A stretch of 64,000 nucleotides of DNA from Nemophila menziesii (lineage: Eukaryota; Streptophyta; Magnoliopsida; Boraginales; Hydrophyllaceae), in the NCBI GenBank assembly GCA_029959085.1, contig JARWIR010000244.1, positions 1 through 64,000 on the forward strand. The letters run 5' to 3'. Under the pieces are notes generated by a model. That model was not told the DNA's origin and did no database searches. It was given only the letters and a program-made list of their open reading frames with translations. A program made the translations under genes and the position numbers. Shown here piece by piece: positions 1 through 12,200 of the stretch (position 1 is its first letter; the number at the start of each line of letters is the position of its first letter).

Positions 1-555
1 TATCTTCTGTACTCAAAACTGATTAATTTGAATTTAAAACAATTTGATTTTTTAGTTGCTAAACTTCATTGATTCAAACAAACGCATAGTATATCATTAC
101 TTAAAGAGGATACTAGTTTACAAGTATAATATAATCTGGGCAAAATTGATTAAAAATATAAACAAATAGAATGAATAGCCAAATTACTGTTTTCAATTTC
201 TTTTACTATTAGTAAATAAACATCTAGATGTACAGATAAGAAGACTTTATGTGTGTAGATAGAGAAGAAAAAGTAAGGAGTGAAGTTATACCTTCAGATT
301 GAAGATGATAAACCTGGCTTAGGAGGCGGAGTCAGTCAGCCTTTCAAAGAGGTATTTGTGTTGTGTGGCGGCGTGTTACTGTTTTTCAAAGTTATACCTT
401 TAGAAGTGCTTTCTCGATCTCCTAAATGTCTTATTATTTTTTTGGTATTCAAAAGCTTAAAGCCCAAAAGGTAGTTGTTAATGGGTTCGTATTTTATTAT
501 CTTAATGGGATACCTATTTTTTTAATCAATCTCATATTTTGTACTCATATTAATG

Positions 556-812
556 AGTACAAAGACTTATGAGTCAATACTAAAAAATAGTGGGGTAAAA
601 AATAGTGAGGTTGTAGCTGTGTTTAATACCAGTATTGGTGAGGCTAAGAAGAATATAGGGACTACATAAGATGGCTACAAGATTACAGGGATCAATGAGA
701 CAATTGTAGAAAATACATGGGATGTTGGTTCGGTTCTCAATGATGGTACTTGTGCTAATAGCCAATCACAAAAAAGAGTTGGCAGTGGGGTTCACTTAGG
801 ATAGGGTGCACC
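556..812 (+). pseudogene. Plus-strand ORF remnant, family not recognised (U1)
   Basis: The plus-strand frame beginning near 556 reads KTYESILKNSG, then VVAVFNTSIGEAKKNIG, and later INETIVENTWDVGSVLNDG, ending at LG followed by TAG. The same peptide occurs in all units, each with a different lesion; here a TAA replaces a Tyr codon (GGG ACT ACA TAA GAT GGC). I do not recognise the family. The wording resembles the N-terminal, gag-like part of a retroelement ORF, but no zinc knuckle or catalytic motif is visible. It runs opposite to the B3 exon of the same unit. Confidence 0.45.
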
Positions 813-1865
813 CTCATTTTAGAAGCAATGGAGTTGTAGTTCAATAACTAAAAATAAGCCCCAGAATTGGGATTCAAAAAGGTTGTAACTTTTTTAAAGT
901 AGCATCGAAATTTCATATCCCCTTCGAATATAACACTTCGGAGGGATACTATCATTAGTTATATTACCTAGGAGCACTGAGAAATGGTGTACAAACACAA
1001 TATCTTTGCTAAAATCCCCTCCATCCAAAAATAGACGGAACAAGCACAAAAATTGATAGGTGGTTATTTTTCTTTTCAAATTTGTACTTTTTATTAGCAT
1101 GGTCGTTTAACCCTAACTCATCTTCTCGAAAGACCAAAAATCTTCTTTTCACAAGCATGAATACTTAAATTCAAAAAATGCATAGAAAATAACTCACTCT
1201 AACATCCGAAATTCCATCTCCATTTATATGATTTTTAAATTACAATTGAAAGTACATATGAATACTTAAAGTAAAACATTCCATTCCGTTTAAATATTTT
1301 GTTCAAAAAATGGAAGTAAAAGATACACCATATGATTTCCATCTGAGCAAAAATTTGAACCTTGTCACCATCCCCTCCAATATCTATTGAGTGATGAAAA
1401 ATGGTTCTTCATAATTGTTCAAATAAAAGAAGAAACAACGAAACCATTGGAATCCCATTCTACTCCCATTGAGATGAAACACGTTTATTTTCAAATAAAA
1501 TAATAAAATCAAATTTATTGGCATCCTTTCCTCAATTACCAAAGAAGATTTTTTGACATAAATATCAGTAGTTTATCTAAAAGAAGATTAAAAATAATTA
1601 AAAATACCATATAATTAAATAATAGTATATTTTTTCATATGAAAAAATCAATAAAATGTGAGTTTTCAATAAATCCGTCTTTTTTTAAAAACATGGGTGT
1701 CCGTGACAGCTTTTTAATCCCATAGAAAATATACTCTCCTCCCCATACATATCCAGGTAAATCAAATCTAGGTTACCCATGTTCAAGGAGGGGATTTAAA
1801 CCTACCTCATGCTTTAACATATTTGTCTTTTATTTATATAAGAAGGGAGGTGTCATATTTAAAGT

Positions 1866-2019
1866 AGATTCTTGACATGAAATTCAATTTTAAAATTATC
1901 GAGTTTTCCTCCTATTGATCTTGGTGAATGCAGTAATCACGACTTCATATTCTTCCATTCTAATGCTTGCTTTGCATCAATATTCCTCTTCAATTTAATG
2001 ATTTTCATGTCAAGAATCT
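1866..2019. repeat. 17-bp perfect inverted repeat with ~120-bp loop
   Basis: The arm agattcttgacatgaaa at 1866-1882 is the exact reverse complement of tttcatgtcaagaatct at 2003-2019. With a few mismatches the arms extend further. One arm lies in the second coiled-coil exon, at the codons for ILDMK. U3 keeps the arms, while U2 and U4 have mismatches. It could fold as a hairpin or be a chance product of a local inverted duplication. Confidence 0.6.
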
Positions 2020-2164
2020 TGTTTACCCGTTGTCAATACATTCAATAATCACTAAAGACACCATTCTATCTTAATTAATAACAAAAAGACATAATTATAC
2101 CACCTCATGCTCTTCGATCAATTTCTGAATCTTTTTTATCTTGCTCCAATGCTTCAATTTTATT
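1913..2164 (-). pseudogene. Two coiled-coil exon remnants (U1)
   Basis: On the minus strand a first exon of about 60 bases (2164-2104) ends in CATGAG before a GT donor. A second exon begins at 2019 after AG and encodes ILDMKIIKLKRNIDAKQALE. In U1 the first exon has one extra A, which shifts the frame (KKDSEIDRRA instead of KIQKLIEEHE), and its acceptor AG is altered. The two exons together give a charged heptad-like helix. The DAKQALE stretch resembles the coiled coil of plant XS/XH-domain (FDM/IDN2-like) proteins, but that assignment is tentative. The B3 exon of the unit lies upstream on the same strand and has its own stop, so this is probably a separate gene fragment. Confidence 0.45.
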
Positions 2165-3114
2165 ATAAGTTTAAACAATGAAATATTTAATATATAAAAT
2201 ATTCATTCTATATTTTTTTTTACAAGAATTCATTCTATATTAAAATATTTAACAAACATTTGCTTCTCTCTACAAATTTTATCCTCTTTTGTTTGATCAT
2301 GTTTCCCTAAAATTCTCTCTTACTCCTCAACCCCATCTTTCAGATATAGATCTGATATTCTGGTTCAATTAATAAAAAAATTGTTTTACGAATCCATGAC
2401 TACTTCCTTCATTGGACAAAAAAGAAATAAAATTGCTTTTATGGCTGCTTTCCTACTTCAGACAAAAAAAACTTCTTTGACACACTGACCAATCTTCCTC
2501 AATCACAGTAATGACATTTACTACAATTCGATTCCTCCATACATACAAAAAATTTCTACTTTACTGAATCTTAACAAAACATTTAATTAATTTATAAAAA
2601 TATCATAATAAATTCCATAAAAACTATTGTAATGAATATTTTAAATAATAAACTATAAAATCATAAAACTAAGATTCAGAACAATTTATAAACAATATTA
2701 CAGTATTATATAATAAAAAAATTAAATTCATGAAAAACAAAAAAATAAAACTGACCAAGAAATTTAATCTGAAATTATAATTGCGCTTCAATTTCTTTAG
2801 TAAATTTTAATATTTATGTTTAAATATTTGTAAATTATTAGTAATAGCTTTCAAATCATAATAAAGTATTCAGTTTTTTTAATCATTGCCTAAAATTCAT
2901 TAACATCTAAAGACATGTAATACTCGAATAAACAAGTTCATTAACATGTAACAAATAGTTCAAGAAACTATTTGAATGATATTAATATCCATGAACCAAC
3001 TATTTGTAAACAGAAAAATATTATCCAAAGACATACATGACAAATTAAATATAAGTACATACTCTCACTAAACAATACTGTCAATCAGTGCACGAGTAAT
3101 TTTTACTCTTATGG

Positions 3115-3323
3115 TTACTTCTCCTCCAGTGTCGGCATGAAAACACGAACATCTCCGACTTTCAATTGCCTCTCTTTAGCAAATTTTTTCATCCAGCAGT
3201 TAAAGATGATTTATTCTTGTAAACTGAAAATTTAACACTCAAATCTTTACCAACATTATCTTGTAGTTTGACAAACTTAGTAGTTTGAGCGATGTAGTTA
3301 TTTGCAAAGTTCTTAGGGAAATA
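3115..3323 (-). pseudogene. B3-domain (REM-type) last exon, frameshifted (U1)
   Basis: On the minus strand, after an intron-like acceptor CCTTTTGCAG, the exon reads YFPKNFANNYIA, then KFVKLQD and SVKFSVYKNKSSLTAG. After a one-base loss at the expected GGATGG it continues in another frame as KKFAKERQLKVGD and VFMPTLEEK, with TAA at 3117-3115. This is the pattern of a B3 DNA-binding domain (xxPKxFAxxY, LxxGWKxFAKDxxLKVGDVCVF) of the REM group. Such proteins bind DNA in the nucleus. The single-base deletion makes a TGA in the first frame, so it is a pseudogene. The upstream exons are not securely recognised. Confidence 0.75.
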
Positions 3324-3448
3324 CTGCAAAAGGAATACTAAAGTAAGCATATCAAAATTAGTAATATAATATTTTTTATTTATATTTTACCTATTTAAAA
3401 AAAAACAGGTTGCTGGGGTGGGCTGCATCCGCCCTTTGTATCACAATT

Positions 3449-4140
3449 TGAAACATACAAGTTAGGTAGTAATTTATCTCTTGAATATTTTCTATTTATC
3501 TTTCTAAATCTCTTCACTTATGAATTAATATAAAATATTTTATCCATGAGAATATGAATAATTAATACCATGAACATCAAAAAATTGAACTTTTCGATGT
3601 ATTTTATTGTTAGACTAAAGATTTTACAGCAACTACATTACGAAGATATGCATTTATAAAAGCTAGTTGACAATAACTAATTTTAAAAATCATAATTAGT
3701 GACACTTAATAATCTAATTACCAAACCAAATTATCTTTATGAAGATCAAATTCATTAAATATGACAACAATTTAAGGATTTTTTATGAAAACATACAAGT
3801 TCAGTAATACATCCATCTCTTATATTGTTTTGATTAATTTTTCTAAATTTCATCACTTATAAATTTGAATAAGTGATGTGAAATATAAAACTATGAGAAC
3901 ATGCCTGAACCTCCAATAATTGAATATTTCATGAACTTTTAGATGGATTTATCAAATAGACTATAGATTTTACTACACTATGGCTATATGCATTTATAAA
4001 AGTTGCTGGATAATAACTAATTTTGAAAATTATAATTAGTGAGACTTAAAAAACTTATAACTGAACTATCTCAATAAAATTCAAATTCATCAAACATAAC
4101 AACAATCTAAAGATTTTCATCTTAATACCCTAACAAGTAA
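3449..4140 (+). repeat. Internal tandem pair of ~345-bp repeats (U1)
   Basis: Within the unit, 3449-3794 and 3795-4140 are diverged direct repeats. Both have a tttctaaat...ttcacttat block, a ccatgagaa/ctatgagaa block, a segment around atgcatttataaaag, and aactaatttt followed by ataattagtga. Every full unit has this pair, so it predates array amplification. No coding capacity is seen. Confidence 0.6.
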
Positions 4141-4902
4141 ATCTTACCATAAAGACTGAAATATCATGGCTAACGATCTTATCTTCCTTTTTGTTTTATG
4201 TAATCTGATATCCAAAGCGAAATCACACTATATTATCTTATGCACCTCTGTATAAAATGTAAAACTAATTAGATTATATATAGATATATCTTCTGTACTT
4301 AAAACTGATTAATTTGAATTTAAAACAATTTGATTTTTTGGTTGCTAAACTTCATTGATTCAAACAAATGCATAGTATATCATTACTTAAAGAGGATACT
4401 AAATTACATGTATAATATAATCTGGGTGAAAATTGATTAAAAATATAAACAAATAGAATGAATAGCCAAATTACTTTTTTCAATTTCTTTTACTATTAGT
4501 AAATAAACATCTAGATGTACAGATAAGAAGACTTTATGTGTTTAGATAGAGAGCAAAAAGTAAGGAGTGAAGTTATACCTTCAGATTGACGACGATAAAC
4601 CTGGCTTAGGAGGAGGAGTCAGCCATTCTTTCAAAGAGGTATTTGTGTTGTGGGGCGGCATGTTATTTATGTTTTTTAAGGATTTTTAAGGATTAGGTTT
4701 GGTTTAAGGATTCAATAGTTCTTTCTCGATCTCCTAAATTTCTTATTATTTTGTCTTATTCAAAAGCAGAAGCCTAAAAGGTAGTTGTTAATGGGTTCGT
4801 ATTTTCTTATCTTAATGGGCTACCTATTTTTTTTTAAAATCAAACTCATATTTTGATTGATTGAATGAGTAATGAAGGACTATTGTGACATCACTGGATA
4901 AT

Positions 4903-5168
4903 ATAGAGACAATAAGTTTGATCTCAAGCAGTACAAAGACTTATGAGTCAATACTCAAAAATAGTGGGGTAAAAAATAGTGGGGTTGTAGCTGTGTTAAT
5001 ACCAATATTGGTGAGGCTAAGAGGAATATAGGAACTACATATGATGGCTACAAGATTACAGGGATCAATGAGACAATTGTAGAAAATACATGGGATGTTG
5101 GCTCGGTTCTCAATGATGGTACTTGTGCTAATAGCCAATCAGAAAAAAGTGCTACTCAGAATAGGGTG
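4903..5168 (+). pseudogene. Plus-strand ORF remnant (U2)
   Basis: This carries the same peptide as in U1 (STKTYESILKNSGVKNSGVVAV). A one-base deletion in gctgtgttaatacc shifts the frame after VVAV, and the tail (INETIVENTWDVGSVLND) continues in another frame. The upstream stretch tgacatcactggataatatagagac is also present in U4 and may be the original 5' part. No family is recognised. Confidence 0.4.
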
Positions 5169-6235
5169 CACCCTCATTTTAGAAGCAAAGGACTTGTAAT
5201 GCAATAACTAAAAATAAGCCCCTGAATTGGGATTTAAAAAGGTTGTAACTTTTTTACAGTAACACTTCGGAGGGATACAATCATTAGTTATATTACCTAG
5301 GAGCACTGAGAAATGGTGAACAAACTCAATGCTTTGCTATAATCCCCTCCATCCAAAAATAGACGGAACTAGCACACAAATGGGTAGGTGGTTAATTTTC
5401 TTTTCAAATATTTACTTTTTATTAGCGTGGTCGTTTACCCCTAACTCATCTTCTCGAAAGACCAAAAATTCTCTTTTCACAAGCATGAATACTTAAATTC
5501 AAAAAATGCATAGAAAACAACTCACTCCAACATCCGAAATTCTATCTCCATTAATATTCTTTTTCAATTGAAATTGAAAGTACGTATGAATACTTAAAGT
5601 AAAACATTCCATCCCGTTTATATGTTTTGTTCAAATATGGAAGTAAAAGATACACTGTATAATTTCCATCTGAGCAAAAATTTGAATCTTGTCGCCATCC
5701 CCTCCAATATCCATTGAGAGATGAAACACGGTTCTTCATAGTTGTTCAAATAAAATAAGAAACAACGAAACCCATTGGAATCCCCTTCTACTCCCATTGA
5801 AATGAAACACGTTTATTTTCAAATAAAATAATAAAATCAAATTTATTTGGCATCCTTTCCTCAATTACAAATGATGTTTGGACAGAAATATCAGTAGTTT
5901 GCCAAAAAGTAGATTGAAAATAATTAAAAATACCATATAATTAATTAATAGTATATGTTGTTATATGAAAAAATCAATAAAATGAGAGTTTGCAATTAAT
6001 TCCGTCTTTTTTTAAAAACATGGGTCTCCGGGACAACTTTTTAATCCCATAGAAAATATACTCTCCTCCCCATACATATCTAGGTAAATCAAATCTAGGT
6101 TACCCATGTTCAAGGAGGGGATTTAAACCTACCTCATGCTTTAACATATTTGTCTTTTATTTATATAAGAAGGGAGGTGTCATATTTAAAGTAGATTCTT
6201 GACATAAAATTCAATTAAAAAATTATCGAGTTTTC

Positions 6236-6490
6236 CTCCTATTGATCTTGGTGAATGCAGTAATCATGACTTCATATTCATCCATTCCAATGCTTGCTTT
6301 GCATCAATATTTCTCTTCAATTTATTTATTTTCATGTCCAGAATCTCGTTTACCCGTTGCCAATACATTCAATAATCACTAAAGACACCATTCTATCTTA
6401 ATTAATAACAAAAAGAAATAACTATACCACCTCAATCTCTTCGATCAATTTCTGAATATTTTTATCTTGATCCAATGCTTCTCTTTTAAT
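6236..6490 (-). pseudogene. Two coiled-coil exon remnants (U2)
   Basis: On the minus strand an exon of exactly 60 bases (6490-6431) lies between AG and GT and reads IKREALDQDKNIQKLIEEIE with no stop. The second exon starts after AG at 6344 and reads ILDMKINKLKRNIDAKQA before decaying. The phase is 0 at both ends of the short exon. The preserved frame and splice signals show that it was once a real exon. The gene identity is uncertain; FDM-like coiled coil is the best guess. Confidence 0.5.
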
Positions 6491-7448
6491 CTAAGTTTAA
6501 ACAATGAAATATTTAATATATAAAATATTCATTCTATATTATTTTTTTTTTACAAGAATTCATTCTATATTAAAATATTTAACTAACATTTTCTTCTCTC
6601 TACAAATTTTATCCTCTTTTGTTCGATCATGTTTCCCTAAAATTCTCTCTTTCTCCACAACTCCATCTTTCAGATATGGATATGATATTCTGGTTCAATT
6701 AATAATTTTTTTTTTACGAATCCATGACTGCTTCCTTCAATGGACAAAAAAGAAAAAAAATTGCTGCTATGGCTACTTGCCTACTACATACAAAAAAAAT
6801 ACTTCTTTGACCCACTTACCAATCTTCCTCAATCACAGTCATGGCGTTTACTACAATTCGATTCTTCCATATGTACAAAAAAAAATTCTTCTTTAATGAA
6901 TATTAACAAAATATTTAATTAATTTATTAAAAAAACATAATAAATCCGATAAAATTTATTGAAATGAATATTTTAAATAATAAATTATAAAATCATAAAA
7001 CTAAGATTCATAACAATTTATAAACAATATTACAGTATTATATAATCAAAACAAAATTAAATTCATGAAAAACCAAAAATTAAACATACCATGAAATTTA
7101 ATCTTCAATTGTAATTGCGCTTCCATTTCTTTAGTAAATTTTAATATTTATGTTTAAATTGTTGTAAACTATTAGTAATAGCTTCAAAATCATAATAAAG
7201 TATTCAGTTCTTTTAATCATTTCCTAAAATTCATTAACATCTAAAGACATGTAATATTTGAATAAACAAGTTCATTAACATGTAACAAAAAGTTCGAGAA
7301 ACTATTTGAATGCCATTAATATCCACGAACCAACTATTTGTTAATAGAAAAATATTAGCCGAAGACATACATGACAAATTAAATATATGTACACACTCTC
7401 ACTAAACAATACTGTAAATCAGTGCACGAGTAATTTTTACTCTTAGTG

Positions 7449-7657
7449 TTACTTCTCCTCCAATGCCGGCATGAAAACACAAACATCTCCGACTTTCAAT
7501 TGCCTGTCTTTAGCAAATTTTTCCATTCAGCAGTTAAAGATGATTTATTCTTATAAACTGAAAATTTAACACTCAAATCATTATAGACACTATCTTGTAG
7601 TTTGACAAACTTAGTAGTTTTTGCGATGTAGTTATTTGCAAAGTTCTTAGGGATATA
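7449..7657 (-). pseudogene. B3-domain (REM-type) last exon, frameshifted (U2)
   Basis: After the acceptor TTTGCAG the minus strand reads YIPKNFANNYIAKTTKF, VKLQDSVYNDLSVKF and SVYKNKSSLTAEWKN. Loss of one A in the AAAAAA run then shifts out of the frame that would continue KFAKDRQLKVGDVCVFMPALEEK to TAA at 7451-7449. The lesion sits in the same run of bases as in U1 but is a different event (U1 lost a G, U2 lost an A). The LINE begins only 90 bp upstream of this exon on the minus-strand view, inside what would be the preceding intron. Confidence 0.75.
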
Positions 7658-7729
7658 CTGCAAAAGCAATACTAAAGTAAGCATATCAATATTAGTAATA
7701 TAATATTTTTTCTTTATATTTTACTTATT

Positions 7730-7746
7730 AAAAAAAACTGGCTGAA
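7730..7746 (+). repeat. LINE target-site duplication, left copy
   Basis: The stretch aaaaaaaactggctgaa directly precedes the LINE, and aaaaaaaaacaagctgaa follows it at 13097-13114. Empty sites in U1 and U4 read aaaaaaaacagg and aaaagaaaacaggctaaaatac, so each flank matches half of an intact site. Two mismatches suggest age or mutation after insertion. Confidence 0.65.
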
Positions 7747-8047
7747 GATACCATGTTTTATGTTAAAAAGTCAAATGAGATTCAACACAAAGAAAAATCC
7801 TCTCTAGCCATTCATCTCACCTAACGTTTATTCCACAATTTTTTTCTTTTTTCACACCTCTTTGTCCATTTTTCACCCCTATTTTGCTTTTTTCCTTTGC
7901 TGATTTGATGTTTATCCCAATATCTGGGATCTATCTTTAAGTCAACAAAAAAAATATTATCCATTCATCTATCCTTTCAACCGACCACCACTCCCAAATA
8001 TACCACACCCACACCCTTAACCACTACATCGTGTTCATCTCTCAAAA

Positions 8048-9265
8048 ATGATGAAAGTGTTAAAATCGAGCAAAGTAAATCAAGTGAGCAGTTCAAATCC
8101 TAAAGCCAAAATGAAGTATGGAAACATAACAAGAGAAATGTTAACTCCGAGTCCGAGCCCTAATCTTCTTAATACTCCGGATTCTAACAAAGGTGAAGAG
8201 CAGCAAGTGGAAACTACTATTGTTTCAGAAGAATCAGTGACGGAAGTAGTAGAAGAAGTGATTGGTATAGATCGAGGGTTTTTAGCTGAATCAGAAAGGG
8301 TTTCTACTGAGAAGAAAGCAGTTCCGTGGTCCAATTTGTTTGGAAGTTGTGCAAGTGGGTCTATGAAGCTTGAACACCACACTCCTTCAAGTTTTAAAGG
8401 TAAGAAGCTAATTAAACCTCCTCAAGATGTATTAGATGAAGGAGCAAAACAATGGTCAAATAGCTTAGTGGGTCAATTTCTCGATAATCCTCCACCGTTT
8501 TATGCTATTGCAAACTTTGTGAAATTTCAGTGGAGTAAGTTAGGGAAAGTAGACATAAAATCGAGTTCTAAAGGTATTGTAGTTTTTCGATTTGAAAACC
8601 AACAATATTATAATAAAGCTCTTGAGAAGATATGGAATATAAATGGTAAACCACTATTACTGAGGCCATGGAAACTAGAGATACAGTTTGATAAAATTGA
8701 TGTTTCAAAGGTTCCAATATGGGTTAAGTTACTAAATGTTCCAATGAACTTATGGACACAGCGAGGGCTTGGGTATGTAGCAAGTGGTATTGGAATTCCC
8801 CTACAAATGGATTCCATCACTGAATCAATGACAAGGCTAGGATATGCTAGAGTATGTGTTGAAGTAGACACAAATGAAGAGCTACCAGATGATCTATTAG
8901 TGGATAATGGATTAGAAGAGTTGCAAACTGTCAAGATTGAATATGAGTGAAAGCCTATAATATGCACAAAGTGTAAGAGATTTGGACATTTAGAGAGTAA
9001 GTGTAATAATATTCAAAAAGTATGGTTACCAAAGAGAATTAATAACACTGAAGAAGATGGTATAAAAAATGATAAAGGGAAAAAGGTTGTTGAGGAGTGG
9101 AATGTTGTTAGAGGAAACAATAGAGGTAACATGCATAATGGAGAATCAAGCTCAGTAACAAACACTAATCAGTTTAATGAGTTGCATAAAATTAATGTGG
9201 ATGTAATGCAATTTATTACTGATCACAATGGGGGAGAAGAAATAACAAGACCTCCAAACATATGA
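8048..9265 (+). pseudogene. LINE ORF1: DUF4283 and CCHC protein, one in-frame stop (copy A)
   Basis: ORF1 of a plant L1 normally binds the element RNA. ATG at 8048 follows a pyrimidine-rich leader. Residues 1-125 are low-complexity and acidic. About residues 135-290 form a DUF4283 domain (QWSNSLVGQFLDNPPPFYAI, VPIWVKLLNVPMNLW, LGYARVCVEVD). Codon 301 is TGA (8948-8950), where the family has Trp before KPIICTKCKRFGHLESKC, a CCHC zinc knuckle. Past that stop the frame stays open to TGA at 9263-9265, 405 codons in all. The ORF2 ATG (9262-9264) overlaps this stop. Only the single nonsense change breaks ORF1. In copy B codon 2 is Thr (ACG) instead of Met. Confidence 0.88.
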
Positions 9266-12200
9266 ATTGTCTTGCTTGGAATGTCAGAGGTCTTAACAAT
9301 GTAATAAGACAGTTAGATGTCAAAAATTTTATAATTGAAAATAAGATTAGAGTAGTTGGATTACTTGAAACTAAAGTTAGAGTAAACAACTACCCTGAGA
9401 TAGTAAATAAACATTTCCCTACTATGGAGATGAGTCATAATTATAGGTATGATGTTAGTGGAAGAATTTGGCTGCTATGGGATAATAAGTGGGTAGATAT
9501 TAAAGTTATTTCTCAATCTTCTCAGGCTATTCTGGTGCATATGAAGATTATTGAAAATCAAGAAGAATTATACTTAGCTATGGTGTATGCGAGTAATGAC
9601 AGTGCAGAAAGAAGGGAATTATGGAAATATATGAAAGACTGGAGTAAAAAATATGAGAAAAATAGATTATGCATAATGGGTGATTTCAATGAAATACTCA
9701 GGATACAAGATAGATTAAATTGTACAGTTTTGGATAAAGGAGCCACTGAATTCAATGATTGTATTGAAGATACTGAATTATTAGAACATGGATATGGAGG
9801 ACACTATTATACTTGGACAAATAAAAGTGATTCACTTAATATAAGAGCAAGTAAGATAGATAGAGTTTTTATAAATGTAAAGTGGTTAGATACTCTAACC
9901 ACAACTGTAATGATACATTCACATTCAACATCTGATCACTGCCCTATTAAGTTAAGCTTAGCAGGTAAAAAGAGAATGGTTGCAGGACAATTCAAGTTTT
10001 TTGATGCTTGGGTTCAACATGATAAATACTCTGACACTGTGAAACAAGCATGGAGTATTAAGTAGAAGGGAATCATATGTACTCATTATGTATGAAGCAA
10101 ATAAAATGCAAAAGCTGCTTTGAAGAAATTTAATAATATGAATTTTCGAAGAAATTCAACAAATATTGAACTTATTAAAGATCAGCTGAATACAGTAAAA
10201 AAGAAGATAATGAGTGGCATCTTTGATACAAGTACTATTAATGAAGAAAGAATACTTAGTAATGAACTAGAGGAAGCTATGTTGACTCAGCATAAAATCT
10301 TGAGACAAAAAGCTAAGGTTATATTTAATAATGAGATGGATAGTAATACCTCCTATTATCATAGAATCATTAAAGGAAGAATTGCGAAGAATAAAATATC
10401 ACTTTTGATCAAAGATGATGGTGAGACTATTGAAGATCCAAATCAGATCAAAGAAGAATTTGTCAACTTTTATAAGCAATTATTGGGAACAAGAGATGAG
10501 AAGGAAGAAGTTTGTTCAAGTAATATACTTAAACTGGTAATTGGGAAACAACTAAGTGAAGATCAACAAGAATTACTTATAGCTCCTATTACTGACTTAG
10601 AGATAAAGAAGGCTTTATTTTCAATTAATCCTAAGAAGAGCCCAGGACCTGATGGTTTAAACTCTACTTTTTACAAAGAATCTTGGGAAACAGTTGGGGA
10701 AGACTTTACTAAGGCAATAAAACAATGCTTTGAGAATTGTAAGTTACTTAAACAGGTCAATGCAACAAATATTGTATTGATACCTAAGGAGAAAAAGCCT
10801 TCAAATGTAAGGAAGTTCAGGCCTATATCTTGTACCAACACCACTTATAAGACTTTGGCAAAGATATTGAGTAAAAGATTAAAGAAGATTATGAGCTCTA
10901 TCATCTCTTTAAACCAAGCAGCTTATGTGGAAGGGAGATATATAGGAGATAACATTTTGGATGTTAGGTTATGAGAAGAGAAATGCCAACTCAAATTTCA
11001 CTATCAATTTAGACCTTCAAAAGGCCTATGATAGTGTAAACTGGAATTACTTACTCAATGTTCTTGAAGCTTTCAAATTCCCAACAAAGTTTATAAAATG
11101 GATTAGGATGTGTTTCCTTACACCTACCTATTCAGTGTTTGTGAATGGAGAGGCATGTGGTTTTTTTGAAGGGAAGAGGGGGTTGAGATAGGGGACCCCC
11201 TCTCACCCTACTTATTTCCAATGTGTATGGAGGTCTTCACAGGTTTATTTACACACATGGCTAGAAAGAGGGATTTTAATTATCACCAAAAGTATGAGAA
11301 AATGAAGCTTAATCACATCATCTTTGCAGATGACTTGTTAGTGTTCTGCAAGGCTAAGATTGAAACTGCAGAGATTGTAAGTGAAGCACTAAATTTGTTT
11401 TCTAGAATCTTAGGGCTATAAATTAACTATCAAAAAAGTGAGATTTATATAAGTGGAGGTAATACAAGACTTGAAGAAAGAATATCTCAGATCCTAAATA
11501 TCAAAATTGGCAAATTGCCAGTTAGGTATTTAGGAGTACCATTACACTCTAAAAAACTAAGCTCTAAAAAACTAAGTGTAGATGAAGGAAACAAGTTAGT
11601 GGATAGAATATATAGTACAATTCATCAGTGGACTTCCAAGAAACTGTCTTACTCGGGTAGAATTGAGTTGATAAGAAGTATAATTGTAAGCAAAAATCTC
11701 TACTGTAGAGTTTTTCTATTACCCAAACAGGTTATTTATAAGCTAAATCAACTTATGAATAGTTTTCTCTTGAAAGGTAATATGGAAGGGGCACAAGGTG
11801 CCAAAATTGCGTGGGAAAATGTTTGTAAAAGCAAGGAAAAAGGTGGCTTAGGCATACCTAGTTTGGAAAAGTTAAATCTGGTATGTCTCTTATTTACATT
11901 CTGGAGAATGTATTCACAAGAAAATAACTTGTGGAGCAGGTGGGTAAATCATAATATAGTCAAAAGTAAATGTATATGGAGTATGGATGAAAAAAAGGGC
12001 TATACGTGGATTTGGAAAAAATTAATGAAGGTGAGAAGCCTTGCGTATGAATTTATTAATCATAAAGTATATAATGGTAAGAATACTTACCTTATATGGG
12101 ATAGATGGCTTAATGGAAACAGTATTGAAGAAATTTTGAGTATACAGCTGGAGAAAGATAATATAAATAGTGATAAAACAATTCATGATTGTTATGGAAA

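Larger units (their letters stand above)
1..4286 (+). repeat. Array unit U1 of the ~4.3 kb B3-derived tandem repeat
   Basis: The unit is taken from one occurrence of the anchor tatcttctgtactcaaaac (position 1) to the next (4287). A second anchor, gctggggtgggctgcatcc, falls once per unit, here at 3412. The order of landmarks is the same in every unit: a plus-strand ORF remnant, minus-strand coiled-coil exons, a minus-strand B3 exon, the GC-richer gctgggg anchor, then an internal pair of ~345 bp repeats. No intact gene is present. The unit phase is arbitrary. Confidence 0.85.

Noticed and set aside
894..1100. Minus-strand ORF with DGGDFSKDIVFVHHFSVLL, recurring at 14716-14928 and 50063-50269
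   Set aside because: It recurs only because the array unit recurs; the frame differs or is broken in U2 and U4, and no protein family is recognised.
6504..6896. 130-codon plus-strand ORF rich in Phe, Ile and Ser
   Set aside because: It depends on homopolymer length; copy B has one-base indels in the T and A runs that break it, and other units have no equivalent frame. Composition follows T-rich DNA.
8080..8967. Minus-strand ORFs of 100 and 119 codons (and counterparts at 57246-58133)
   Set aside because: They are antisense to the DUF4283 ORF1 of the LINE and show no motif; they exist only because ORF1 is open.
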